Assembly (NCBI GenBank): GCA_011634665.1
Contig: WAEK01000008.1
Span: 365,501 to 429,500, forward strand
Source of the DNA: Mortierella sp. BCC40632
Lineage: Eukaryota; Mortierellomycota; Mortierellomycetes; Mortierellales; Mortierellaceae
DNA length: 64,000 nt
Direction: 5' to 3'
The position numbers and the translations under genes are program-made. Every line of letters starts with the position of its first letter. The first letter of the stretch is position 1. This document shows positions 32,811 through 44,059 of the stretch, one piece after another. The notes beneath the pieces were generated by a model that searched no databases, was not told the origin of the DNA, and was given only the letters and a program-made list of their open reading frames with translations.

Positions 32811-33363
32811 GTTGCCTATTTGGATGCAGAGACTACAGAGTCGAGGCCAAGAGCAACTTGTGCTGCGTAAAAGTTGAACGGCTCCTCTTTGGTGGCCAGG
32901 GTCGGACACCCAAGCCACGAGTCACTCATGCGCATCACATTGATCACCCATCCCTGAGAACAAGCCCATTGAGCTCAAGCCAGCTTCTTCAGGCCCCATG
33001 TGATGGTTACCGGTGTCCGTTCTCCATCCCCATGTGCCCATTGAGCATGGTCAGCCAGCTATAGCCAGTCGATGACGTCACTGCGACCGACCGCGAGAGA
33101 GATGGTTCTGGCCCCTTTCCCTCGATCCCTCGAAACAGCAACTTCTCTCTCGCTCGCTCTCGCTCGCTCTCTCTCTCCTCCCTTGCACTTGTTCTCCACG
33201 TCCTTTTTTTTTTTTTTTCATCATCGACCCCTCCGTGTGCTCTATTAGCCAGCCCTGCCATCCGTCACAGCCACCGCAGTCCTCTCTTTCATCTCGCAGC
33301 CACCTTGTCACCTTGCCACTCTGCCACTCCATCTCCTCTCCATCTCTCGGCCTTCCTGACAGA
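32811..33363. promoter_or_regulatory. Divergent promoter region, KAE1 / SGF73
   Basis: A 553-bp interval between the two start codons of divergent genes. It contains a CTCGCT-rich tract (33148-33178) and a T run at 33204-33218. No obvious TATA box, in line with housekeeping genes. Specific regulator sites were not identified. Confidence 0.5.
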
Positions 33364-33405
33364 ATGAATGGGACTCCTGGTACTGTTTGCGATATCCGAC
33401 CTGCT

Positions 33406-33442
<37 letters not shown>

Positions 33443-35428
33443 TCTTCCATTTTCCAGTTCTGACCCCGCTCTGCTCGCGTGCATGCCTTACCTCCGTCCT
33501 TCCCCATCCTCCACCGTCTGGCCTGTCCCCACAGCTGGTTGGGAGGCCTTAAATGATAGACAGACTGGCCTTCTCCTCGAACAAAAGAAGGACATCGATC
33601 TCACAGAAGCAGGTACGGTCTCTTTACCCCCCCCCCCCCTCCCAAAAAGCGTTTGCGGTACCTCGTGCAACGGCCAAGCAAACTCGCACATTTCTGTAAC
33701 TGTTACCTGTTCTCTCCTTTTGTATGCATCTCTCACGGCTTTTCTTCTCCTGGTGTTCATATAGGTATCCTGAATAATGCACAATCACTTCTCGGCGCCG
33801 AGGCTGCCAGCTCGCTCTCGGGACTTGTCAGCCCTCAAACTCTCTCTGTCTTTCGCGACCAGGACCGTTGGAAGAAACTTTCTCGCTCATCTTCGACTGT
33901 AGTAGCGCCCTTGCACCAGGAAGTCTTCAAATCATCCACCACATGGACGGGTCTCCGATCTCAACTGGATGCAGAAGGTAAGCTCTTACCACATTTCTCC
34001 TCTATACAACTAGAGCTGACATCCACTCGACCATCGATGGCACGCTGATACCTTTTTTTTTTTCCCCCTCGGCATGATAGATCACTGTGACCTCTCTGAC
34101 AAGATTTCTCAGTCGAAATCAAAGACACCAACAGCATCGCGACTAGAATACAAGGAGATGAGGACGTACGGAGGAATGCCGATGACGGACGAAATTGTAG
34201 TCGTAACATGTAATAACTGCGACAAGCCTATGATTCCAAGTGCATTCAAGGAACATAGAAGTAAGACTGGATTCTCTTTTCTTTTTCTATTCCGTTTTTT
34301 TTCCATTACTTTCTCCTTCCTGTGAACCAATTCTAAGCGGTTGTTTGAAAAACGGGATGTAATCAGTTAAATGTAGGGCCGCCTCTGCTGCTGCCGCCGC
34401 TGCCGCCGCCGCTGCTGCCGCTGCCGCTGCTGCTGCAGCAGCACAGGAATCAGCTTCATCTGCCGATGCACCTTTATCAGTCCGAACAGATACAGATAAG
34501 AAAGCTGATGTGTCCAAGACAAAGAAACGAAAGGAATCTGCAGCGCCGGAAGGTAAGGGCGCAAATGCGTCGCTTTCTGTTAATAAGTGTGAATCTGAAA
34601 TCAGTTTCTAGTGCTGAGATGAGCTCAACTTAACACTCTCCATGTTTTTGACCGTGCAACACAAGAACCTGAGACGCCGGTGTCAGCTGTCGAAATGTCT
34701 CCACCCCCTACAGCCGAAAAGAAGGTTGAAAAGAAGCAAAAAGTTACCAAGCCAGCCAAGGCCAAACCCCCTGGCCGTGTCAAAGGTATCGTTGCCAACG
34801 CTGCGTCGGCTCATCTGCCTTTTCCTTCCTATTCTAAATGCAATCAAATACTGACTTGTCATGCAATCTCGAACCATTAACACGCTCTAGGCCCATTGGA
34901 TCTGGATAAGCAATGTGGTGTTATTGCTATCCCAGGTGGCCCACCTTGCGCACGCTCTTTAACATGCAAGAGTCATTCCATGTCGGCTAAAAGATCTGTC
35001 GAGGGTCGTTCTCGGCCTTATGACGTACTTCTTGGAATGTATCAAAAGAAACCGGTGCCTCGTACGTCCCACAACTAATTAGCTCTGACTTTTAGAGATG
35101 TTTGCTGTGTCTATGCTATTGTTATAATTCTGACGTTTTTACGATTTCACTATTAGCTAAAGAGGATAAAACGAGCCGCATGGAAGTGGATGCACCACCA
35201 GCCGAGAAGGAAGATGTGAACCTGGATTCGGACGAGGAGTTTAATGAGTTGTTGGATTCTGTCAAAAGCTATGACCCACAACCTCTTGCTGTTCGTCCAT
35301 TGACCTATGTGCGCCGCCGGAACAATTGTTTGCGGATCCGAGATCTCTTGTTTGATGCCCTCAAAGGACCCTGTCGATCCATCTTGCCCAGCAGCTCGAC
35401 CCATGATCAGTCTTCAATGCACCTCTGA
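33364..35428 (+). CDS. SGF73: SAGA complex subunit SGF73 / ataxin-7 (SCA7 domain)
   Basis: Eight exons (33364..33379, 33535..33612, 33765..33977, 34081..34260, 34367..34552, 34666..34785, 34891..35061, 35157..35428), nearly all phase 1, give 411 residues. Sgf73/ATXN7 anchors the histone H2B deubiquitinase module to SAGA. The N-terminal zinc finger is [11 protein letters not shown] then F-K-E-H-R-I-K-C (about 145-165), completed across an intron. The SCA7 domain (about 265-321) has C-G-V-I and then [16 protein letters not shown], with its Cys/His ligands, and R-P-Y-D-V-L-L. Between the two domains lies a run of about 25 alanines encoded by mixed GCN codons, where human ATXN7 has polyglutamine (at its own N-terminus). 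A Lys/Pro-rich linker follows. The tail includes a conserved [12 protein letters not shown] acidic helix. Confidence 0.93.
34376..34443 (+). repeat. Poly-alanine (GCN)n tract in SGF73
   Basis: GCT/GCC/GCG codons alternate over about 22 positions. The codons are mixed rather than a pure triplet repeat, so the tract is likely stable and selected as protein sequence. Confidence 0.85.
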
Positions 35429-35794
35429 CACTATTTTTCACTTCTTTCTTATGTATTCTTTCGTCAAGTTCTGGTCATTGCTTTCATTTTACTCTTCATT
35501 CAGACTGGGCGTACCAAAACAGCTTGCGTTACTTTTCTCTCATCCATCCTTTTCTAATACCAACTGCGTGTGCTTTCCTCAAACCATTGCGCCTTGTACT
35601 CTCGATCTGTGTCCCACTCCCCACCTCCCCACCTCACCTCCTCTTCTCTCTTTTTTTCCTATGCATTGTTTGTTGTGAGGACACACTCAGAGACACAAAA
35701 AGAAGAAGAAGAAAAAATAGGATAGGCGACGGACCCATACCAAAGGATGAGGCGTTTCGTCTTGTATTCTATAATTGCTTATGTCAAGGAGAAG

Positions 35795-35843
<49 letters not shown>

Positions 35844-36321
35844 AGTTGAAGAGTAGCTTTTGTACTTGTAGCTTTTGATTCACAATAGAAACCTTGCGAT
35901 ATATTTTTTTTTATGCAGAAAAAAAACAAAAAAAAACAAAAAAAAAAAAAAAAAATAGGCGGCACAAGATCTTTCTTTCTCTCTATCAGCTTCGCCCATC
36001 ACAACAAACTATCCATAAAAAAAAAAGAGCAGGATCCCCGCTTTTTTTTTTTTTACCCCCCTCTCTGCCCAACAAAGTCAATATTCTTTTTGTCTTCCAC
36101 CTCAACATTGGCTTCTGAGCAATAGGGGTGGGGGCTGTTGTTGATGCTATTTGCATACTGCTACTTTTGTGCACAAGACTCAGATCTACAGATTTGGACC
36201 AGTTCAACATAAAAATGGTATTAGGTTTTTGAAGGGGGGGGGTAAGGGAGAACTAACCAAGATAGGTAAGAAGAAAGTTAAGTGGAGGAAAAGGAGAGAG
36301 AGATAGAGAGAGTTCCTTCTT
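35429..36321. other. Intergenic between convergent SGF73 and GH8 genes
   Basis: Dominated by homopolymers: a run of about 45 A at 35796-35840, A-rich stretches at 35920-35956 and T at 36043-36053. No coding signal. Confidence 0.5.
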
Positions 36322-37689
36322 TTAATAGCCGCGTGGGCTTCTGGCCTGCAACAGACAAAGCATTTGGATCGAGTCGCCGAAATAGGACCTGTCTGACTCG
36401 AGTTGTTCCATCTCATTCTGAACCCTTCTCTGGGATGGATGGCGCATGGTCCACATAACCATCGATGCAGGTGCCGTGTAGGACATGTCACAATAGCATC
36501 GATCATGAATCCGATGTCCATTCAGATGGTATCCAGCCTGCACCTCGGGAATCGATCCGAAAAAGTCGGCTTGTGCTTTCAATGCTGGGTAGACACGAGC
36601 ATCGTGGGTCATCAAATAATACGTTGAGAGACGCCATCTACAATAAATATTTTTTATATAAAAATAAAAAAAAAAACATGAGTTAGAGAAGAAGAGAAAA
36701 AAAGAAAAAGAGGGCTCTTGTTGATTTGTTCTCACGGACAACTTCAAACAAAACAGCCCTAGAGTCGTGAGCCACTGTCACTTACGGTACGCGACAAGAG
36801 TTCCAGTTGAAGTCCTGTAATAATGAAGAGCGAGAGGAGGAGACAGCGAGATTGTCAGCAAAGGGCTTGCGAATGAATGGAAGAATGAATGATTAACAAA
36901 GCCCAGCCCTCAGCCTTCCATTCGGCTGAGCCCTATCTTACCTTGTCGTTATCACTCTCAAGAAGCTTGTGCTGTGCAGGTTCAAAGAATCCATTGGAAG
37001 AAAGCTTCAAAAAGTCGGCAATCAAGCCCGTCGGGTTCAAGCTCATCTGATGCTGCACATTGGTGATGATCGTATCCATGACGCGCGCCCATTGGGACGA
37101 TCGCTCAACATCTTCATTGTAAAACGTCAGAAATCCCGACAGGATAAAGTCCGAAGGTCGGGTTACGTCGGTGTATTTACTCTCCTCACCATACTGGGCG
37201 CCTCCCGAATACCCCGCCGTCCTGACGTCGGGGACCTTGACCCAGTCGCCCAGAGTAGGCATGAATGTGAAGTGGTTGATTTCGTGATCCCAGATCGCTT
37301 TGCAGAGTGGGATCGCAATCTGACGGTAGTCATACCGCCCGCAAGGGGAGCGGCCCCAGACACGGCTGGCGTAAAAGAGAGATGTTGCAATGTCAATGTC
37401 GCCATCGGTAGCCGAGTTGGAGCCGCCGTCTGGTGCGTTGGAGTAGGTCCGATTGGCCTTATCGTCGATCTGTTGCCAGGCACAAAGTCCGTTTTGATTG
37501 CGAAAGTGAAGGAACCAGCGCAAGAGACCGTCGAAATCCTGCTGGTTGTGCATCAAGACTGAGATAAGCATGCCATAACCAATAGCTGTAACAAATAAAA
37601 GAAAAAAAAATGCAGGAGGAGAGGCAGAGAAGATTAGGACCAGAACGGTTACAACATTGGAACGCTGGACAAGAAGCTCGGGAAAGGAG

Positions 37690-37724
<35 letters not shown>

Positions 37725-37863
37725 AGACGGAACCTTCTGAGCAGGTGATGGCATTCTTTTGCTCGACCTCGCCCTTTTTGTTATAATCGATGTAAAGGAG
37801 ATCGCCCCATGCGCGCACGTAGGCAGCGCGCCATTCTTGATACTTTTGGTCGATGGATGGCAT
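36322..37863 (-). CDS. Glycoside hydrolase family 8 (endoglucanase/chitosanase-like)
   Basis: Four exons (37863..37734, 37585..36942, 36814..36786, 36637..36322) join in phase to 372 residues, the size of a bare GH8 catalytic domain. The general-acid block is T-C-S-E-A-I-G-Y-G-M-L-I-S-V (Glu near 42). The second block, S-A-T-D-G-D-I-D-I-A (about 103-112), carries the conserved Asp. Supporting motifs are F-D-G-L-L-R-W-F-L-H and D-F-N-W-N-S-C-R-V-P-W-R. GH8 enzymes cleave beta-1,4-glucan, chitosan or xylan by inversion. The usual S-E-G is S-E-A here, because the codon is rebuilt across the intron. No signal peptide precedes M-P-S-I-D-Q-K-Y, so the protein may be cytosolic or use an unseen upstream exon. 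GH8 is mainly bacterial. A minus-strand TATAAAA lies at 38427..38421. Confidence 0.85.
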
Positions 37864-38420
37864 GATGATGGAGAAGAGAATGGAAGAGGATAAAAGAGCG
37901 GGCGGTGGTTACTGCGAAATGATGTTGATTTCAAGTGGCAGCCGAGAAGAGAGATGGAGATGGGGTGACAGGAAGAGAAAGCAGGTTGTTGTTGGTCCAA
38001 GCCAAAGGAGACTGCGCCTGTATTTTTATCCGTGCCGGGGAGGAGGAAGAGGAGGAAGAGGAGCTGAGCGGGGTGGGTGGTGGTGGTGGTGGTGGTGGTG
38101 GTGGTGGTGGTGGGCATTCAAAGTCATTTCCCACAGCTGCTGTTGCCAGAGTGGAGGGTTTCAGTCGCAGGCCCTGTCTCCCCCCCTCCTCAGCCATCCG
38201 GCAAACGGGTTCTCCCACTCTTTTTCTCTCCGGTGTCGCAGACTACAGCCCGCTGGTTCTTCTCCTTTTGGTCCTGAGAGACTTGGTGAGATGTGATCTC
38301 CCAGCAGTGGGCTGCTGAAAAAAAAAAAAAAAAAAAAATGCGCGCAATACCAGAACACCCATTCTTGCAAGAAAGAGAGCCATCACGGAAGAACGATATT
38401 CAGTGCACACCTTTGTCTCC

Positions 38421-38427
38421 TTTTATA
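38421..38427 (-). promoter_or_regulatory. TATA box, GH8 gene
   Basis: TATAAAA on the minus strand, about 560 nt upstream of the GH8 start codon. The distance is long, which would imply a long 5' UTR or a leader intron. Confidence 0.4.
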
Positions 38428-39138
38428 CCCAGGGTGCTTTGTCTCCTCAAGACTGAGCCCAGGTCAGCAAAGGCGGCGATCTCTCGCCTGTACTACGGAA
38501 ACGACTAGATGCCATTTGGATGGTGTGGTCGCTCGCTCGTAGAACAGAACAGGCGTGTTGAAGAGCTCTACTAACAAATGAGGAGCAGTCACGAGCGGAT
38601 CGTGGAGAAGCGGCAAAGGAGGAGTTAGAGAGAAGTTCGAGAGAAGTGAGAGAAAGGTGAGAGAGAAAGAAGGTGAGAGAAAAGCAGGAGAGGATGAGAG
38701 AGAAAGAGAGAGAGAGAAAGAGATCCCCCTTTCGCCATGCAATGCAGAAGAAGTCACTCGCGAGCCAGCGCACTGCCACCGCGCCACTCACGCTCTCCTT
38801 TTGGGGTTTTGCAGGCCCAATGGAGTCTACGGCTGAGCCCAGGCTGGCAGCCAAAAGTTATCCTTCCATGAGTCGAGTCATTGGCCAATTCGTTGGCTAT
38901 GCCAATTGGCCATGCCACTGTTGTCCACTATCTACTGTCCACTGTTCACACACTCTCACACCATCGCGCATTCTCGCGCCTTCTCCCTTCTCACATCCCT
39001 TCCCCGCATCCCCTTCTTCCCTTCTTCCCCTTCTCTCCGATCGCAAACATACACAAAGGTTGCGACCGAGGACATCTTTGAAGGAGCAGGCTGGGTGAGC
39101 ATCCACTCTCTTTCTTTCTATCTCTCTCCTTCTCCTTA

Positions 39139-39144
<6 letters not shown>

Positions 39145-39211
<67 letters not shown>
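39145..39211. repeat. (CT)n microsatellite
   Basis: Uninterrupted CT dinucleotide run of about 66 bp in intergenic DNA, ending in TTTCAG. Confidence 0.95.
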
Positions 39212-39214
<3 letters not shown>

Positions 39215-39918
39215 AGCCCCTCCATGGATCTAATTCGTTACCCAAGGTTTTCTTTGGCTTTTGCTGCGCCTAGACTTGCGTTGCACCAGGACCTTTGTCG
39301 TACCAGCCTCCATTGAGTGTGCTGTGTGCGAATCTGCATGTTGCCCAACTTGACAGGTATTCTAGCTGCATGACCTGTGCAGGATCTGCCCGTCTCTTCA
39401 GCCGTCGTCGCGTCAAGGCCAAAAAAAGCGAGGCGTAAACCCATTCGGGCTATAGCTTGCCCTGTTTCCTGAGACTAGCTCTATTCTCCGAGTCAGGGCC
39501 AGGCACAAGCTGATTACGGTCAGGATCGGATCAGGGTCTACACCGCCTCCATCACTCTGCAACCAGGACGAGAAGCCTAGGACTGGTCTGTCAGTCTGTT
39601 CTTACAAGAGAACAGCAAAGGACAGGGTATGGGCTCGGTCAGCTGGACTTTGGGAATGGTCCATAGTCCAGGGGTTAGCCATGCAAAAATAAAAAAAGGG
39701 CCCTTTGTTGTCTCTCCTTCCTTGACAAGGACAACAGCGACAGTGCACCTGCAGATGACTCTTTTGCTACCGTCGCGACCAATACTCTTGCCATCGTGCC
39801 AAAAATAACACCTGTCCGCTGGTGCGACCATCTGGTTGTCTATCCCATTCTTTCCCTCTTCCTTTGGCCAACACCGCACAAACATAGACGAGTCCGAACA
39901 GAAGCAGACAAAGGGAGG

Positions 39919-39951
<33 letters not shown>

Positions 39952-40396
39952 GAGGGCGCATGCGGGCCATGTCTCTTTGTCTCTGGCGGAGGAGAGAAAA
40001 CGACGGATGGGTAGGCAATGTATGTACACATTCGGCATGGTCTCTAAAAATACCACTCCCTATGACCAACGGGGGGCAGTGAAAGAGGGTGGGCACAGGG
40101 CACAGGGCAAGCAACATCTGTGTCTTTGTTGCTGGGTGAGAGATGACGAGAGGCACAAGCGGCGGGCTGAAGACAAGCATCGCCCCGCTATAGACGAATC
40201 TCGACTGCCTAGTGGAACATGCATCTTGGCCTGGCCCGTCAGGTTAGGCGGGACAAGGGTGGTTGGCATGACCTTCGCCGTACTGTAGACGGCGTAGAAG
40301 GGGAGAAAACACACTGGAAACGGCGCGGCCAGACGCGGCGCGGCCCACAGGAATGGCTTACAAGCATGGCCTTTATTTTGGCCCTACGCCCTCTGC

Positions 40397-40407
40397 ATAT
40401 ATATATA
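40397..40407 (+). promoter_or_regulatory. TATA-like element of the single-pass membrane protein gene
   Basis: ATATATATATA followed by GCAGG about 345 nt upstream of the ATG at 40748. A very similar element (ATATATATA, GGCAGG) lies at 44478-44486 inside the first intron of the coiled-coil gene, about 530 nt before its alternative ATG at 45015. Confidence 0.45.
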
Positions 40408-40747
40408 GCAGGCGGTAAAAGCGGTCTCCGCCTCCCTTTCCACCCCCCTCCTCTCTTTGCCATCGTGTTCCTTGTTGGCATTTCAAGTCCCTGCTGCCCT
40501 TCCTGTGCTCCTTATCCTCAGTTCTGTGCCTTGACTTGTTCCTTTCATCCACCATCTTTATCTTTTCTTACTTGGCTGTCTGGTGTGGCCACAGCCTCTC
40601 CTTCTCTCCCCACTCTTTTGCACAACTTGGCATTGTTTTCCCTACTCTATCTTTCATTTTCCAGCCCGCTCGTTTGCTCGCTGTCTTTAGCATCTGTTCA
40701 ACCTCACCAGCCTTCAACGACCTTAATTCTTTGAACCCTGCTCAGAA

Positions 40748-42394
40748 ATGGCTCCGTTCACCTGTTCTTTCGACCCTATGGAGTGCATCCTTGAAAACCG
40801 CCCCATGCCCGTCCTCTACAAACGCGCACCACCAGCACCTGGACCGCCCGACGCCCCTGTCAGTCATCCGGACCCTGTCGGTGAAAGCAACAAACCTAGC
40901 AACACAGTGGTGATTGCTGTCGCTGCGTCGGTGGGCTCTCTTGTTCTCATCCTAGCGCTCGCTGCCTTTTACTATTGTGTTCGGAAGCGTCGTGCGTCGG
41001 GTCGTATCGGTCATATGCAAAAATTCTTGCCCACGTTTATGGACCAAGAAAAGTCGGATCGCTACTTCAAGTCAGTGAACGCCTCGGCCACAACCCTTGT
41101 CGGTGCTAGCAATGGCGGAAGCGGTAATGAAAAGAGTGGCTCGTACTTGACCACGACGGATCCTTCAAAGCCATCGAACGTGCATTCCAGAGTTCGATCC
41201 GCACCGCTTGCGTTGGCCAAGGGCGGCGGAGTGTTTGACCACCGGAACCGGCAGTTGAACCGAGAAGAATCCTTGGGCCAGTTCCAGCAGATCTCGCTCA
41301 TCTCCGAGGCGACCATTGCTGAGAATCCTGAAGAGCTGGCTGCCTCAACGACTGTGACCCCTATAACGGCTATTGGTGCTGCTACGACTGCGATTGCAAC
41401 GCCTCGAAGGGCACCTTCGAATGGATCGGCTCGTGCCCGCGCAGCGACAATTGCATCTCCCGCACCACTGGTCACGACGTCTCTCCATCGGAGCGTCAGT
41501 TTGAACCGACATTCGCCTCGTGGTCCTATCATGGGTAGAACGCCGATTGATGAGGAGCTCCTCGATGATCCTGGCCGATTCCCAGACGGCGAACGCCTAG
41601 CTGTGGCAGCCAACGCACGAAACCGACTTTCTGTCCTGTTGGATCTCGAACTCCGAGATGACGATAGCCTAGGTAACAATATCAACAATAATGACAACGA
41701 TGATACCAACATCAACAACAACCGATTCTCGGCCATGTCTTATGTGGGTAGCGAGGGAGGATACAATCCACTCCGGATCTCGACGTCGTCCATCATGTTT
41801 GATGCAAAGCGAATCTCGCGTCTGTCTATGGACGAATCTTCAGAAGAATCCATGTCAAGCACGTCGTCGCATGATGACTTTAATCAGAGATTGCCTCCGC
41901 ATCAAAAGCACCATTCCTTCCACAGTCACCATAACTCGCCAACACTGCGAAGTCGTGAAGTGAGCACTGAGGTCATCCCAAACTCGGTCCAGTTTTATGG
42001 AGACAAGGAAGAGCTGGATGATGATTTTGAAATCGCATCGTATCCTTCTTATCAGCAACCACAGCAGCCCCAGCAATCACATCAACCCCAACAACAACAG
42101 TTCCAGCAACAACAGCAGTTTCAGCAGCAGCAGCAGCAGCAGCAATTTCAGCAGCAGCAGCAGTTTCAGCAACAACAACAGTTCCAGCAACAACAACAAT
42201 TCCAGCAGCAATTCCAGCAACAACAACAATTCCAGCAACAACAACAGCAGTTCCAGCCAACGCAGCAACAGCAACAGCAACAGCATCAGTATTATCCTTC
42301 CATGTCGGCAGGAATGACCATGACTACCTCTCCCCCTGTCATTCCGGATAGATCCACGAGACCAAAGCCTACATATTCTAGTGTGGACTACTAG
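40748..42394 (+). CDS. Single-pass membrane protein with Ser-rich cytosolic tail and polyQ
   Basis: Intronless frame of 548 residues. One hydrophobic helix (about 53-76: T-V-V-I-A-V-A-A-S-V-G-S-L-V-L-I-L-A-L-A) is followed at once by C-V-R-K-R-R-A, so by the positive-inside rule the long C-terminal part faces the cytosol. The short N-terminal part is Pro-rich and has no cleavable signal peptide; a spliced upstream exon could supply one. The layout resembles fungal Mid2/Wsc-like sensors but no extracellular cysteine domain is present, so function is not assigned. The tail has Ser/Arg phosphorylation-like motifs (R-S-V-S-L, R-I-S-R-L-S-M), an Asn/Asp tract, and a glutamine-rich region at about 440-515 built from Q-F-Q-Q-Q units. 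It ends S-S-V-D-Y. Confidence 0.7.
   Translation: MAPFTCSFDPMECILENRPMPVLYKRAPPAPGPPDAPVSHPDPVGESNKPSNTVVIAVAASVGSLVLILALAAFYYCVRKRRASGRIGHMQKFLPTFMDQEKSDRYFKSVNASATTLVGASNGGSGNEKSGSYLTTTDPSKPSNVHSRVRSAPLALAKGGGVFDHRNRQLNREESLGQFQQISLISEATIAENPEELAASTTVTPITAIGAATTAIATPRRAPSNGSARARAATIASPAPLVTTSLHRSVSLNRHSPRGPIMGRTPIDEELLDDPGRFPDGERLAVAANARNRLSVLLDLELRDDDSLGNNINNNDNDDTNINNNRFSAMSYVGSEGGYNPLRISTSSIMFDAKRISRLSMDESSEESMSSTSSHDDFNQRLPPHQKHHSFHSHHNSPTLRSREVSTEVIPNSVQFYGDKEELDDDFEIASYPSYQQPQQPQQSHQPQQQQFQQQQQFQQQQQQQQFQQQQQFQQQQQFQQQQQFQQQFQQQQQFQQQQQQFQPTQQQQQQQHQYYPSMSAGMTMTTSPPVIPDRSTRPKPTYSSVDY
42098..42286 (+). repeat. CAG/CAA glutamine repeat in coding sequence
   Basis: Mixed CAG and CAA codons broken by TTC/TTT (Phe) at regular intervals give repeated F-Q-Q-Q-Q units. 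Some CAG stretches are pure for six codons and may be length-variable between strains. Confidence 0.9.
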
Positions 42395-42447
42395 AGAGCT
42401 ATTCATTTTATTACTTCTCGATTGCTCCGAAGATGGCAGCTCGTCAG

Positions 42448-42478
<31 letters not shown>

Positions 42479-42822
42479 AGAGATGAGGGAAGCCCTTGAG
42501 GATAGGCGGGCAAAGACAACCAAAAACAGTATTTATTCTATTCTAGCCATAGGCCACCCTGTCAATGACCTTGTATATATCCTTGTATATGGAGCACAAT
42601 AAAACACAAACCCGGCTACCATTGCCGTTAGCACGAACGCAGATCAGACTGAAGGCCAGGTGTTTGCCGAGCGAGTTTGAAGATGTGTCCCTTTCAGTAT
42701 TGAGTGAGGCGAGGGGAAGCCTCAGATCGTTGCTAGACAGCTTATGCTTCTAATGCTAGCCTCATACAGAGCTAGGAGGGGCTATTAAGCTGCGTTGGAT
42801 CACCAAGGCATTTGAGTGGATC

Positions 42823-42859
<37 letters not shown>

Positions 42860-42931
42860 GACAATGCAGTCCTCTCTCACATTTACATTCACACGTTCTC
42901 GCATAAACACACACACCCTGGCCTGGTATGC

Positions 42932-42987
<56 letters not shown>

Positions 42988-43864
42988 ACTTTAGTGGCAT
43001 AAATCTGCACAAGGCACCTTAGGAAACAGGGCAGGTCATTTCTCGATTCCGTCAATGCTGACTGACTGGTTGAGGTCGAGAGTGATGAGGGTGTCCAACT
43101 AACAAATTGTAAAGTCGGTGATGACTGGTTGGGCTAGTGGAGGTAAGACACTGGGCCAGGCGCGACATTCGCGGACACATCGCTTGTGAACACATCACTG
43201 ACACACACCCAGGCACACACACACACGGACAGACACTTCTCCAGGCACAGACACCAGGCACAGACAGACACCAGGCACAGACGTTTGACCAGCTCCAATC
43301 AATGCTCCTCTTGGATCTAATAATGAGCTCTGCATAGCGCTTTTTATTTCTTTGCTTTGCTTGGACGGCATTCTGTTTCTTCTGCTGTCTCTCTCGTTCC
43401 TTCACCTTCTTCCACTTTTCTCTCTCTCCCTCTCCCTTACTCACCTGAACACGCACTCCTCCCACTCTCCTCTGGTTTTTTTTCTCTCTCTCTATCTCTC
43501 TCTCTCTCTCGCTCTTTCTTTCTCTCTCTCTCTATCTCTCTATTTTTTCTCGCTCTTTTCTCTTGCGCGCGCTCTCACGTTCTCCGCGCACTTTTCCGTC
43601 CTCCCATCTCGCTCCAGGCGATCGTTGTTCCTGCGGCCTGCGCTATCCATCCGCGTTTTTTTTATTTCTAAATCCTTGCCGCGAAAAGCCCTGTTGTCGC
43701 CTTGCCAATTTTCCACCGTCTCCCCATCGTCCATCACATCGCCCATCATCCCGCCCATCCGCCCATCATTTTTTCTTTACCGGTTGCCACACACACACGT
43801 GTGCACAGCATCAAACAAATACCCTTTTTTTTTTTTCTGGATCACAGCATCGGCTTCAACAGCC
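42395..43864. other. Intergenic, repeats and pyrimidine-rich leader
   Basis: Contains A runs at 42447-42475 and 42823-42856, (GA)n at 42934-42984, a caggcacagacac minisatellite at 43244-43280, and a CT-rich stretch at 43380-43560 that probably lies in the leader of the coiled-coil gene. No other gene seen. Confidence 0.45.
42934..42984. repeat. (GA)n microsatellite
   Basis: Uninterrupted GA run of about 50 bp between the membrane-protein gene and the coiled-coil gene. Confidence 0.95.
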
Positions 43865-44028
43865 ATGGACGACATCTCCGAAGGCTGTTATTGCATCCAG
43901 GCCCAGTCATGTCCTCACTGGATCGCCATGACAATGGACAAGCGCATCTCGACCGTCCGCGAACACTCTCATCAGAGGACAGCAACCTTTGGTATGTTGT
44001 TTTAAACGCCCTCTCCTTTTCTCTCTGG

Positions 44029-44059
<31 letters not shown>

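Larger units (their letters stand above)
37864..40747. other. Long divergent intergenic region (2.9 kb)
   Basis: Contains the GH8 promoter, (GGT)n at 38076-38111, A runs at 38319-38338 and 39918-39947, a 67-bp CT tract at 39145-39211, and a TATATATATA motif at 40398-40407 upstream of the next gene. Open frames such as 38447-38854 and 39836-40288 are shadows of low-complexity DNA. No gene recognised. Confidence 0.45.

Noticed and set aside
34287..34564. Minus-strand frames with polyAla and polyGln
   Set aside because: Antisense shadows of the SGF73 polyalanine exon.
42077..42523. Minus-strand Leu-rich frame of 148 codons
   Set aside because: Antisense shadow of the CAG/CAA glutamine repeat of the plus-strand gene.
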